Shown here piece by piece: positions 19,436 through 29,557 of a stretch of 32,272 nt of DNA. Position 1 is the first letter of the stretch. Each line of letters begins with the position of its first letter. A program made the position numbers and the translations under genes. The DNA comes from Saprospiraceae bacterium. GTDB taxonomy: Bacteria > Bacteroidota > Bacteroidia > Chitinophagales > Saprospiraceae. Where the stretch lies: assembly GCA_027011385.1 (NCBI GenBank), contig JALVAD010000183.1, positions 1 through 32,272 of the forward strand, in the 5' to 3' direction. The notes below the pieces were generated by a model, which was not told where the DNA came from, did no database searches, and saw nothing but the letters and a program-made list of their open reading frames with translations.

Positions 19436-21028
19436 TTAATTATTAATTACTTTCATCGTATCTAATTTATATTTAATGACTTTTATACTATAAGGAGTGA
19501 TGTTGATCTCCTTTGAAGAAGCATTAGACATAACTTCTACCCTCGGAGGAACACTTTTAACAGGTTTTAAAGATTTTCGGTCTAAAATATATTGATTATT
19601 AGAATAAGTTATTACTTCGAAAATATTTCGCAATTCTGTTTTTGGGAATGAAATATCAATATTAACACTTTGTTTTTTTGAGCCATTTATGAGCATAACA
19701 CTGACTTCATTATTTTCGATTGTGGTATAAACTCGAATAAAATCAGGAGCGTTAATTTGATTTTTCACCATAGTATTTCCCATAAATTTGCTCCATAGAT
19801 ACATAGCCCAATATTGGCTTCTCGGATTCATTTTTTTATCCTTCGGGTTAAAAAGTCCGTGTCCACCCGTATCGGTAGTCGAAAATAAGTCCCATTGTAT
19901 AGCGATATCTACCCCTGCTTTTGCCATTTCACCCAACATTACCGCTGACCAAAGAGTATTTGTCAAGTCGATTGTAGTATTATCTTCTTTGACTTTGATA
20001 TTCCACTCGGTCACGGCTATTTCAATTTTGTCTTTTTTATAAGGTCTGTACTGAGCCAACCAAGATTTTATTCTTTTTACGGCATCATTAACCTTGACTG
20101 CCTCATTGACCATTTTAACAAAATCAGTATCCTTATTATTAGAGGGATATGCGTGAAAGGAAATAAAATCTATTGGTGCATCTTTATCGCGGATAAGCTC
20201 TTCGATAAATTTTAATTTCATACTTGAAGCGACGCTTCCTCCAACTTTGATTTGTGGATCTGCTTTTTTCATTGCATTTGCAAACAGTTTGTATCGCCTT
20301 ACATATTCTTTTGCATTCATAGTGGTACCATCAGGTAGGGTATAGCCGAGTTCCCAAGAACCGTCCATTTCATTGCCCATTTCCCAATATCTAACATTAA
20401 ATGGTTCTCTAGCGAAATATTGTCTTTGCTTGACCCACTTTACCCATTCTACTGCCATTTTTACTGTTCCTGTACCCATATTTACCGTGACCATTGTCTC
20501 TGCACCAAAAGATTGTATGAATTTATGCAAAAACAGGACATCTGTAAAACCGTGAAAATCCGAAAGATGGTGCTTGGTGTCTTTTATCCTGAAACCCGGT
20601 GCATAACCGGAATAATCCACATCCCATTTTCCCTTCTTGTATTTTGTTGTGTCAAAAGCAACTTCGATTGGGTTTTTACCTTTCTTAATTGCATCTTTCC
20701 ATTCTTTTTCAGGAATATAACTTTCTTCTGATAGTCTGACTTTATTTCCGTTCCAATACAATTCATTTGACCAAGTGCCGCCGGGCATTCTGATGATCCC
20801 GGGATTTAATAGTTTGAGGTTCTCCAACAAATCAAGATTCATCAATGAAGATTCTTCATAAAATACACCTACATTTGTCCCCAAAAGCATTTGTTTATTG
20901 TATTGAGCGATAGTTTTGTTTAAATCTACTGATATATTGTATTGATTGGCTTTATTGCTGAGTTGTTTTGGGCTAGTGCAGCTAAACAAAACCAATATAA
21001 AGGGCAATAAACGTATTATCTTTTTCAT
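19436..21028 (-). CDS. Clan-A glycoside hydrolase, alpha-L-arabinofuranosidase (GH51)-like, lipoprotein
   Basis: NPGIIRMPGGTWSNELYWNG; VRYWEMGNEMDGSWELG (acid/base-type NE); IAVTEWNIK (nucleophile-type E); VLFSCTS lipobox. Exact GH family not resolvable by eye. Confidence 0.7.
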   Translation of the reverse strand: MKKIIRLLPFILVLFSCTSPKQLSNKANQYNISVDLNKTIAQYNKQMLLGTNVGVFYEESSLMNLDLLENLKLLNPGIIRMPGGTWSNELYWNGNKVRLSEESYIPEKEWKDAIKKGKNPIEVAFDTTKYKKGKWDVDYSGYAPGFRIKDTKHHLSDFHGFTDVLFLHKFIQSFGAETMVTVNMGTGTVKMAVEWVKWVKQRQYFAREPFNVRYWEMGNEMDGSWELGYTLPDGTTMNAKEYVRRYKLFANAMKKADPQIKVGGSVASSMKLKFIEELIRDKDAPIDFISFHAYPSNNKDTDFVKMVNEAVKVNDAVKRIKSWLAQYRPYKKDKIEIAVTEWNIKVKEDNTTIDLTNTLWSAVMLGEMAKAGVDIAIQWDLFSTTDTGGHGLFNPKDKKMNPRSQYWAMYLWSKFMGNTMVKNQINAPDFIRVYTTIENNEVSVMLINGSKKQSVNIDISFPKTELRNIFEVITYSNNQYILDRKSLKPVKSVPPRVEVMSNASSKEINITPYSIKVIKYKLDTMKVINN

Positions 21029-21039
21029 TTCAACTAATT

Positions 21040-23448
21040 TTAAATTCCCATAATTACTTTTATATTATGAATTTTATTGTCATTGAATATTGGGACTATG
21101 TTACCATCAATTTGATTGCCATCTACAGTCATTTTGATAACTCCCTTTGAAACTTTATCAGGATTCCGGACAGAAATATTGTATATTGAATCTCTGAATT
21201 TTCTTACAGCTTTAAATCCTTCCCAATTTTTTGGTATACAAGGGTCTATTATTAATCCTGTATGCTGTGGTCTGATCCCCAGTATATATTTGGTTGCTGC
21301 CTGATATACCCAAGAAGAAGTTCCAGACAACCAATGATTTCTTGCTAAGCCAAATTGGGGATGCTCATCACCTAAAATATTTTGAGGATAACAATAAGGG
21401 TCTAATTCATATCTATCAATTATATCGTTTTTAGCAGCAGGATTTATTTGATTGTAATATTGAACAGCTCTATCACCGTTTCCAAGAAGCGTTTCAGCGA
21501 TTATCACCCAAGGATTGGAATGAAGAAAAATACCACCGTTTTCTTTCGCTCCCGGAGGATATGTTGTTACGCCACCAATATTAGGGTCAAAGCCATTATA
21601 TCCGGGATGGCTCAATTTGATACCAAATTCAGTATTCATTATTTTATTTACAGAATCCAATGCGGTTTTAGCCCTATCTAAACTGGCAAATCTTGATAAT
21701 ACACTCCAAGATTGAGCATTTGTGTAGATTTGCCCTTGTTGATTTTGCTTAGAACCAATCGGAGTTCCATCTTCTTCTATATATCTTATATACCATTCTC
21801 CATCCCAACAATTATTGTTGACAATGGATTTCATATGTTCGTAGTCTTTTTTATACTCATTTAATAATTCATCCTGCCCTAAATATGTCAACAGGCTTAT
21901 CATTTTTAGTAATGCTCTACCATAGAGATTTGCGATAAATACACTTTCAGCATCTCCGGGCAAATTGACAGTATCATTCCAATCAGCAAACCCGAGCAAT
22001 GGTAATCCGTGTTTGCCTGTATTATTTTTTGTAAAATCCAAAGCTCTTTTGAGATGTTCAAAAACCGTAGCCTTTTCCCTTTCTTCAAGTTCTAACTCTT
22101 TGTCATAAAAGCTTATTTCTTTATCAAGAAAATCGTAGTCTCCCGTTTCTTTCAAGTAATCACATACAGAAAGAATTATCCATAAATGATCATCTCCATA
22201 ATATTGCTTTTCGCCTTCTTCACGGGAATCGCCCTCATTTGCTTCCATAGTCAAAGGGAAAAATTGATGCATTGCTGAACCATCAGGTTTTTGTACAGAT
22301 AATAGTTTTTCTATCAGTTTTTTCCCTTCGTCAGGTACAGCAGGTAGTATGCCCAATACATCTTGTGAACTATCTCTGAATCCTAATCCTCTTGCTCCTA
22401 AACCAAGTTGGTACAGAGATAAATATCTTGACCAATTCAAGGTAGTATGGCATTGTCTGGGATTATGAATGTTAATCATCGAATTGAATGCAGTGTCAGG
22501 TGTTTCAAAATACATTTTGGATAAATAATCATCCCAAAATTGTGATAATTCATTAAATGCTTTGTTGACATTTATGAAGTCCTTGTATTTTTCAATAGAA
22601 TTATCAATTTTATCCGGTTCTGATTGCCCTAATTGAGTTGCGATACGAACAGTTTCGTTTGGAGTGATAGTCCCCATTTTATGTAAAATTGCAGCAATAT
22701 TATCTCCTCTCCTTGCTTCATAATTTGATAAACTTGGGTTTTGCAATTCAAGAGGATTTTTCCAAGTCCCATATTCATTGTCCCCAAGAAAAAGTTTTCT
22801 ATCTGTTTGAAATGAATCAGCAGGATAATTGGACGTGAAAAAATTGTTTTCATACTCTTTTTTCATAAATGCGTATTGCTTTAGCACAACTGTACCATCG
22901 TCTTTTCTTTCTGCATCAACAGTCATCGTTTGAGGAACCCAATCAGCATTAGTGAATTGCTTGAGTGCATCAAAATGACTGAACTCCACAACCGGAATAA
23001 TATCTATTTCTACATTTTCATCCCTTAAATTTGTCACTTTTATATCCCTGACTACTACATTTGAACCGGTAGGCACAAAAATTGTAACCTCTGTTTTTAT
23101 ATTATAAAATTCTGAAATGATTTTTTGGTATCCTAGCCCTACGTGACACTCATACATGTCGTACCTGTCAAGAGTAGGAACAAAAAATGGTGAAAAAACT
23201 TTATATCCGTCTTTTTCTTTAATCCTTAAATATAAAGTTTCACCCTTGAATTCAGAGTTTGGTAATTGGGGAATATATTTTACGATTCTATTCAATGCCG
23301 GGTCTCCCTTGGTAATAAGTGAGCCGCCCGTATGATCAACGATACCACCAAAAGAAAGTGTGCCGACGTAATTTATCCATTTAACCGGGGTTTTAGGATT
23401 GGTGATTATATATTCTCTGTTCTTATCATCAAAATATCCGTAGTTCAT
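21040..23448 (-). CDS. GH94 glycoside phosphorylase (subtype uncertain; possibly cellobionic-acid-phosphorylase-like)
   Basis: [124 protein letters not shown]. No signal peptide. Confidence 0.88.
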   Translation of the reverse strand: MNYGYFDDKNREYIITNPKTPVKWINYVGTLSFGGIVDHTGGSLITKGDPALNRIVKYIPQLPNSEFKGETLYLRIKEKDGYKVFSPFFVPTLDRYDMYECHVGLGYQKIISEFYNIKTEVTIFVPTGSNVVVRDIKVTNLRDENVEIDIIPVVEFSHFDALKQFTNADWVPQTMTVDAERKDDGTVVLKQYAFMKKEYENNFFTSNYPADSFQTDRKLFLGDNEYGTWKNPLELQNPSLSNYEARRGDNIAAILHKMGTITPNETVRIATQLGQSEPDKIDNSIEKYKDFINVNKAFNELSQFWDDYLSKMYFETPDTAFNSMINIHNPRQCHTTLNWSRYLSLYQLGLGARGLGFRDSSQDVLGILPAVPDEGKKLIEKLLSVQKPDGSAMHQFFPLTMEANEGDSREEGEKQYYGDDHLWIILSVCDYLKETGDYDFLDKEISFYDKELELEEREKATVFEHLKRALDFTKNNTGKHGLPLLGFADWNDTVNLPGDAESVFIANLYGRALLKMISLLTYLGQDELLNEYKKDYEHMKSIVNNNCWDGEWYIRYIEEDGTPIGSKQNQQGQIYTNAQSWSVLSRFASLDRAKTALDSVNKIMNTEFGIKLSHPGYNGFDPNIGGVTTYPPGAKENGGIFLHSNPWVIIAETLLGNGDRAVQYYNQINPAAKNDIIDRYELDPYCYPQNILGDEHPQFGLARNHWLSGTSSWVYQAATKYILGIRPQHTGLIIDPCIPKNWEGFKAVRKFRDSIYNISVRNPDKVSKGVIKMTVDGNQIDGNIVPIFNDNKIHNIKVIMGI

Positions 23449-23460
23449 CTTCTTCTTTTA

Positions 23461-23526
23461 TGTTTCAAGTTCAATGTTTCAAGTTCAATGTTTTAAGTTC
23501 AATGTTTCAAGTTCAATGTTTCAAGC
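23461..23526. repeat. 14-bp tandem repeat (TGTTTCAAGTTCAA), about 4.7 copies
   Basis: tgtttcaagttcaa x2, tgttttaagttcaa, tgtttcaagttcaa, tgtttcaagc, read directly. Confidence 0.97.
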
Positions 23527-23557
23527 TGTAGCGAAAGCGTATTGTGGGATTTTAAGT

Positions 23558-25003
23558 TTATACATTTCCTCTTCTATTTTCCAATTCTGTTCGTATTTCA
23601 TTTGCTTTTTTTGCTGTAATAGGAAAAGATCTTAACAAATACAATGCAATCCCTAATGCAACAACGGGAATAATCAAGAATCCAATTCTCATATTTGTAT
23701 ATACTCCTTCCGCTTGAGTACTTCCCAATTCAGCATCAAATCCTGTTATCTCAAGCAAAGGTCCAGTAATCAAAAAGCCAACCATAAAGCTCAATTTTAA
23801 AATCCAAGAATATATCGAAGAAAAACCTCCTTCACGCCTTTCTCCCGTTTTTAATTCATCGTAATCGACTACATCCGCTTGCATCGACGGTAGCATCAGC
23901 CACAATCCTGCATATCCTGCTCCTATAAAAACCGTATTTAGCAGCATCAACCAAGGATTACTTGGTGTAAAAGTCCACCAAGTTGTTGCATAAGAAATAA
24001 TAGCAAGAGTCATTGATATCGTAAGTACTTTTTTCTTACCGATTTTTTCAGATAAAGAGCGAAAAACAGGGATAAAAATCAGGCTAAAAACCGTATATAT
24101 CACTGTACCATATCCGGCAAATTTCGCTCCTTCTCCCCAGTCGCCTCCAAGAACATAATAGGTGCCGACATAACGACCGTAACCATCAAAAATCGCTTGT
24201 CCCATCAAGAAGAAGATTGTGATTAGACTCAATATAAGAAACGGTCTATTGCTTAAAGTCTCTCTTATACTTGTCCAAAGTTTTATTTGTTTTTGGTTTT
24301 GTACCAAATCACTTTCATAATATCTCTCTTTTAGAAAAATAGCCGGTAATACACCGAGAATAATAATTAAAGCACCGATTATTAAACTTATATATCTCAT
24401 TCCATTTATTGGACTGGCTACTTCAACCCCATCTTTCACTATAAAAAATATTGGTAACATCGACAACCACCATATCCATCCATTTGCAAAACCTGCAATT
24501 GTTTGAAAGTAACTTCTCATTTCTGCAACACGTGTACGCTCATTATAATCCGGCGTCATTTCCATCAAAAGGCTTTGGTAAGGAATACCCCAAATTGTGA
24601 AAAATGTATAAAAAATCACACCGAATCCAATGACCCAAAACATAATTCCAACTTGTGATAAATCGGAGGGAAACCACCAAATAAGGGGGTATAGCAGTCC
24701 TGCCATAATAGCACCTACAAGAATATATGGTCTTCTCCGACCCCATTTTGTACGAGTATTGTCTGATATCCAACCCATAATAGGATCCAATACACCATCC
24801 CATAATCTTAATGACATCAAGATAATAGCGACATAAGTAGGAGGAAGTTTTAGTTCCATATTAAATACTTGATATGCTATACTCACGAGAACCCAAATTC
24901 CTAAAACATCCACCGGACCGGCAGCAGCATAAGCCAATTTGCTTTTAAAAGGCACTTTGTCTTCCGGTGCGATTAGAGGTTTGCGTTCTTCTTTGTTTAG
25001 CAT
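23558..25003 (-). CDS. MFS sugar transporter, GPH (glycoside-pentoside-hexuronide:cation symporter) family
   Basis: KLAYAAAGPVDVLGIWVLVSIAYQVF; LRLWDGVLDPIMGWISDNTRTKWGRRRPYILVGAI; MTPDYNERTRVAEMRSYFQTIAG; about 12 hydrophobic segments. Confidence 0.93.
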   Translation of the reverse strand: MLNKEERKPLIAPEDKVPFKSKLAYAAAGPVDVLGIWVLVSIAYQVFNMELKLPPTYVAIILMSLRLWDGVLDPIMGWISDNTRTKWGRRRPYILVGAIMAGLLYPLIWWFPSDLSQVGIMFWVIGFGVIFYTFFTIWGIPYQSLLMEMTPDYNERTRVAEMRSYFQTIAGFANGWIWWLSMLPIFFIVKDGVEVASPINGMRYISLIIGALIIILGVLPAIFLKERYYESDLVQNQKQIKLWTSIRETLSNRPFLILSLITIFFLMGQAIFDGYGRYVGTYYVLGGDWGEGAKFAGYGTVIYTVFSLIFIPVFRSLSEKIGKKKVLTISMTLAIISYATTWWTFTPSNPWLMLLNTVFIGAGYAGLWLMLPSMQADVVDYDELKTGERREGGFSSIYSWILKLSFMVGFLITGPLLEITGFDAELGSTQAEGVYTNMRIGFLIIPVVALGIALYLLRSFPITAKKANEIRTELENRRGNV

Positions 25004-25036
25004 ATCAATTTTATTTTCTAATAATGATTAATCTAA

Positions 25037-27475
25037 TTATCCGAGTATTACTATAATATCATGTTCTGTTTTTTCTTTAAAAACAGGTAATCTGTTACCG
25101 GATTGTTCTTTTCCATCGACAATGATCTTATTAATTCCTTTGGAGATATGATTTGGGTTTTTGACTTCTATATTGTAAATCGCTCCTCTAAAAACTCTTT
25201 TAATCTTGAATTCTTTCCAAGATCCCGGAATACATGGATCGATAATCAGTGAGTCATAATCCGGTCTGATTCCCAAGATATATTGTGTCACTGCATAATA
25301 ATTCCAAGCAGCCGTACCGGTAAGCCAGGAGTTTTTTGCTTCTCCGGGTTTATAGGCATCTCTACCTGCAATCATTTGTGCATAGACATAAGGTTCTGTT
25401 CTATGTAAATCGCTGATATCCTCCAGATAAGCGGGTGCGATTTTTTTATAATAGTCAAATGCCATTTCACCTCTTCCAATACCAGTTTCTGCAATGATAA
25501 TCCATGGGTTATTGTGGCAAAAAATGGAACCATTTTCTTTATATCCTTCGGGATAAGTGGAGATTTCTCCCATTTCGATATAGTATTTTGTGAAACTTGG
25601 GTTATTTAATATTATTCCATAATCAGTATCCAAATGTTTCTTAACTGAATTTAATGATTTTTTGACAAATCCTTCTTTTTGCCCAATACCGGCCATACTG
25701 CACCACCCATTGGATTCAATGAAAATTTTTCCTTCTTCATTTTCATTGCTTCCAATCTTATTTCCAAAAAAATCATAGGCTCTGAGAAACCATTCACCAT
25801 CCCAACCGTATTTTTTTACGGCTTCTATCATTTTATCTACGTGTTTTTGAGCTCTCTTTGCTTCTTTGTCTTTATTTAAGAATTTACATAGTTCTACATA
25901 TTCCGTACCATAAACAACAAATAGACCGGCAATCATTAAAGATTCTGCTTTAGAGCCTTCTGTTTTATTTTCAGTAGTTTGAAATGATTCATTGGGATCT
26001 TTGGAAAAACAATTGAGATTGAGACAATCATTCCAATCAGCTCTTCCTATCAATGGAAGCTTGTGTGGTCCGAGGTTATCTATTACATGGTCAAATGATA
26101 TTGTCAAATGATCAAATAATGATTTTGCAAGGGCTTTATCATTGTCAAAAGGTACAGATTCATTCAGAATACTGAAATCGCCTGTCTCCTTTAAATATGC
26201 TGTTGTCCCAAAAATTAACCATAATGGGTCATCATTGAATCCGCTTCCTACAGCATCATTTCCTCTTTTTGTCAAGGGTTGGTATTGGTGATAACAACTA
26301 CCATCGGGAAATTGAGTTGAAGCGATATCGATTATTCTTTGTCTAGCTCTATTAGGTGCTTGATGTACAAAACCAACCAAGTCCTGATTTGAATCTCTAA
26401 ACCCCATACCTCGACCTATACCTGACTCAAAATATGATGCACTTCTAGACATATTAAAAGTAATCATGCATTGGTACTGATTCCAGATATTGACCATACG
26501 GTTAAGTTTATCATCATCTGATTCCAATTGGTAAACCGATAGTAAATTGTCCCAATAGTCGGCAAGTTCATTCAATGCTTTATCCACTTTAATATCCGAA
26601 TCATACTTGGCAATCATCTCTTTTGCAGGCATTTTATTGATAATACCTTTTGACTCCCATTTTTCATTTTCCGGTAATTCCACATAACCAAGTAAAAATA
26701 TCAATGATTTTTCTTCCCTGGGCTCTAGTTCTATTTCAAAATAATGCGAAGCTATAGGTGACCATCCGTGTGCTATTGAATTATCAGGTTTCCCCTCCAA
26801 AACATTTTGTGGTTCATTAAATCCATTATAAAGCCCTAAGAATGTCTCACGGTCAGTATCAAATCCGTCATGTTTTTGGTTGACTGAATGAAAAGCGTAA
26901 TGATTTCTCCTTTCTCTAAACTCTGTTTTATGATAAATTACAGAATCTTCAACTTCTACTTGTCCGGTATTAAAATTTCTCTGAAAATTGGTCATGTCGT
27001 CCTCAGCATTCCACAATGCCCATTCAATAAGAGAAAATAATTTGAAAGATTTATTTTTTGTTCCGGTATTCTTCAATTTCACCCTTTGAATCTCACCTGT
27101 GAAATGCAAAGGAACAAAATACAAGACTTCTACATCCAAATTATCTTTTTTACTTTTGATGATGGTATAACTCAAGCCATGTCTGCATTCATAGCTATCA
27201 AGGGGCGTTTTCATAGGTTTCCATCCGGGAGACCAAACCGTATCTCCATCTTTAATGTAGAAATATCTTCCTCCGTCATCTGTCGGTACATTATTATAGC
27301 GGTAACGTGTCAGTCTACGGTACTTTGCATCTTTATAGAATGAATATCCGCCGGAAGTATTGGATATAAGAGAAAAAAAATCGTGATTTCCCAAATAATT
27401 TATCCAAGGGTAGGGAGTCTTGGGATTTGTAATCACATATTCTCTTCTCTTATCATCAAAAAAACCGTATTTCAT
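25037..27475 (-). CDS. GH94 glycoside phosphorylase, cellobiose phosphorylase-like
   Basis: [138 protein letters not shown] closely matches remembered cellobiose phosphorylase sequence. No signal peptide. Confidence 0.93.
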   Translation of the reverse strand: MKYGFFDDKRREYVITNPKTPYPWINYLGNHDFFSLISNTSGGYSFYKDAKYRRLTRYRYNNVPTDDGGRYFYIKDGDTVWSPGWKPMKTPLDSYECRHGLSYTIIKSKKDNLDVEVLYFVPLHFTGEIQRVKLKNTGTKNKSFKLFSLIEWALWNAEDDMTNFQRNFNTGQVEVEDSVIYHKTEFRERRNHYAFHSVNQKHDGFDTDRETFLGLYNGFNEPQNVLEGKPDNSIAHGWSPIASHYFEIELEPREEKSLIFLLGYVELPENEKWESKGIINKMPAKEMIAKYDSDIKVDKALNELADYWDNLLSVYQLESDDDKLNRMVNIWNQYQCMITFNMSRSASYFESGIGRGMGFRDSNQDLVGFVHQAPNRARQRIIDIASTQFPDGSCYHQYQPLTKRGNDAVGSGFNDDPLWLIFGTTAYLKETGDFSILNESVPFDNDKALAKSLFDHLTISFDHVIDNLGPHKLPLIGRADWNDCLNLNCFSKDPNESFQTTENKTEGSKAESLMIAGLFVVYGTEYVELCKFLNKDKEAKRAQKHVDKMIEAVKKYGWDGEWFLRAYDFFGNKIGSNENEEGKIFIESNGWCSMAGIGQKEGFVKKSLNSVKKHLDTDYGIILNNPSFTKYYIEMGEISTYPEGYKENGSIFCHNNPWIIIAETGIGRGEMAFDYYKKIAPAYLEDISDLHRTEPYVYAQMIAGRDAYKPGEAKNSWLTGTAAWNYYAVTQYILGIRPDYDSLIIDPCIPGSWKEFKIKRVFRGAIYNIEVKNPNHISKGINKIIVDGKEQSGNRLPVFKEKTEHDIIVILG

Positions 27476-27495
27476 GTTAGCTTATTATCTGTTTT

Positions 27496-29163
27496 TTATT
27501 GTTTTTTAAACTCACCAAACTTTCCCGGAAGATTATCGAGATACTTTTTTAATTCATTTTGCAAGTCTTTAACTTTATTCTTGTATTTTGGATTATTGAA
27601 TAGATTATTCTGTTCTTTCGGGTCTGTTCTCAAATCGTATAATTGATCAGTATCGTAATAATGTTTATATCTTTTAGTCGAAGGAAATTCGGCATCGCCT
27701 CCACCCGGTATCAACATAAGATGTGAAAAAGGTAATGAAGGATCGGTAAAATGATATTCCAATTTATTTTTTATTCTAAAGTTATTCCATTTATCCAATA
27801 TTTCCTTACGTTTTTTTAAGTCCCATTTCATTGCATATTCAGGGTATCTAAGAGCGATATATTTGAAACTGTCCTTTAAAATACCACGTGAGAATCCCAT
27901 TTCGAAGTATAGCGATTCTCTGATTTTATCTTTTTTTGCATCTAATATTGGTAAAAAGCTCTTGCCGTCAAATGCTTCGATCTTTTGAGGTTCGCCTCCT
28001 GCCATATCTATGATTGTGGGGGCAAAATCAATGTTTGATACCAATGCTTTATTGACATGTCCTGTCTTGAATCCTCCTTTTTTCCAAATCAAGGAGGGGG
28101 AACTGACCCCACCTTCATATACAGAGCCTTTGGCATGTTGTCCGTGGTCATTGAAGAAAAATATAATGGTATTATCCAGTTTTCCTTGCTCTTCAAGCTT
28201 GTCCATCAATGCACCAAGAGCATCATCAATCCACAGAGTATTGCCCAATGCATCGGGAACTTTTTCTCCTTCTTTTACCAATCCTGATTCGATCAATCTT
28301 TTTGGTATTGTTTCTTTTGGAGGTAAGCAAGTAGGGGCTTTATCCAATATCCCTTCAGCAGTGACTCTTCTGTCTCCAAACCATGATTGTTCTGCATTAG
28401 ATGGTCCGTGTGGTACTGTGGTTGCATAATAAAGGAATATAGGTTTATCCGGTGTTTTGTTGAGGAAATCCAATGCATTATCAGTAATCCAATCCAGATT
28501 TTGAACTCTCAATTTTTCAGGACCGAGATAGCTTGGATTATCTTGATAAAGACCACCGGAATAATTGAAACCGCATTTTTTAAGTTGTGCGCTTATAATT
28601 TTAGCATTATTCTTCAATACTTTGACTGCTTCAGGAGTGGTTGGATCTGTATCCAATGGAAGTTTTTTCCATCCTGGGGCTTCAACTGCGTGATTTTTTC
28701 CATAAAATCCTGTTGTATATCCCAGGTCTTTCATATAAGTTCCGATAGTTGGTTGTCCCGGTACAATATAGGAATTCCATTGTACAGCAGTTTGTCCATC
28801 CATTTTATTTGTAAAATCGGTCATATACTTACTCTTGGCTCTACTTGCATATTGACCTGTAAGGCAGCCATATCTACTGGGAGTACATACAGCGGAACTA
28901 ACATATTGATTTAGCATCAATACTCCTTCATTTGCCAATTTATCCAGATGAGGCGATAGGTTTTTACCTTTTCCTTCTTTCAGGCAATTGAACATATATC
29001 TTTCCATATCATCAGCTATGAAAAATACGATATTCGGTTTATCAGCCTTAACTTCCTTTTTTGAAATATCTGCTTTGTCTTGTTCTTTGTCTTTACAAGA
29101 TGTGAAAATAATTGTACCTGCAATTGTGATAATTGATACAAAAAATACTATTGTTTTTTTCAT
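27496..29163 (-). CDS. Sulfatase (arylsulfatase-type, S1 family), lipoprotein
   Basis: PNIVFFIADDMERYMFN...LSPHLDKLANEGVLMLNQYVSSAVCTPSRYGCLTGQYASRA; start set at MKKTIVFF (29163) rather than the track's 29190, which overlaps the proposed -7 element. Confidence 0.93.
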   Translation of the reverse strand: MKKTIVFFVSIITIAGTIIFTSCKDKEQDKADISKKEVKADKPNIVFFIADDMERYMFNCLKEGKGKNLSPHLDKLANEGVLMLNQYVSSAVCTPSRYGCLTGQYASRAKSKYMTDFTNKMDGQTAVQWNSYIVPGQPTIGTYMKDLGYTTGFYGKNHAVEAPGWKKLPLDTDPTTPEAVKVLKNNAKIISAQLKKCGFNYSGGLYQDNPSYLGPEKLRVQNLDWITDNALDFLNKTPDKPIFLYYATTVPHGPSNAEQSWFGDRRVTAEGILDKAPTCLPPKETIPKRLIESGLVKEGEKVPDALGNTLWIDDALGALMDKLEEQGKLDNTIIFFFNDHGQHAKGSVYEGGVSSPSLIWKKGGFKTGHVNKALVSNIDFAPTIIDMAGGEPQKIEAFDGKSFLPILDAKKDKIRESLYFEMGFSRGILKDSFKYIALRYPEYAMKWDLKKRKEILDKWNNFRIKNKLEYHFTDPSLPFSHLMLIPGGGDAEFPSTKRYKHYYDTDQLYDLRTDPKEQNNLFNNPKYKNKVKDLQNELKKYLDNLPGKFGEFKKQ

Positions 29164-29179
29164 AATATAAACTTTTGCC

Positions 29180-29247
29180 CAAAGTAACACAATGAAAATG
29201 ATAAATACGGCATAATAATAATCTCAAAAGGTTTAAAAACTGTCAAA
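29180..29247 (-). promoter_or_regulatory. Candidate promoter of the sulfatase-GH94-MFS-GH94-GH operon: -7-like TTACTTTG plus 39-bp upstream motif
   Basis: Plus strand: CAAAGTAA (29180-29187)-N21-ggcataataataatctcaaaaggtttaaaaactgtcaaa (29209-29247); 32/39 identical to 14178-14216 with identical spacing. Confidence 0.6.
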
Positions 29248-29480
29248 TGCTAATATTTCACTCCCCAATCCCTTTTATAATAAACAAACAACCTTTAAAC
29301 AAATCTTTTTTGCCTCCAAAAATTACTTAGAGAGTTTCCAAAAATAAGCGTTTTCCAAAGTGACGAGGTATAGAAAGAAATTAGGCGAATTTCATTTTTA
29401 GGTATTTTTTATCGATTATTGGGGAAATAGAAGGAATTTTTTAGAAAAAAGCAATATTTTTTGAATTTATTGTCAATTGT

Positions 29481-29508
29481 AGGCAAGGGTTTGATTTTTT
29501 TTGGATAT
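29481..29508 (+). promoter_or_regulatory. Candidate ECF-sigma-dependent promoter of the lipoprotein-sigma-barrel cassette
   Basis: AGGCAAGG-N12-TTGGATAT, 49 nt before the ATG at 29558; the same bipartite element with the same spacing occurs at 32219-32246. Confidence 0.55.
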
Positions 29509-29557
29509 ATCTATTGAAAATGTTTTTTATTTTTTAATTTTATAAAAAGGAAATGGG

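Noticed and set aside
23461-23526. Possible CRISPR array
   Set aside because: 14-bp units are directly adjacent with no spacers; a simple tandem repeat.
29164-29190. Upstream start (MLLWAKVYI-) for the sulfatase 27496-29190
   Set aside because: The signal peptide begins naturally at MKKTIVFF (29163), and the upstream segment overlaps the proposed -7 element.
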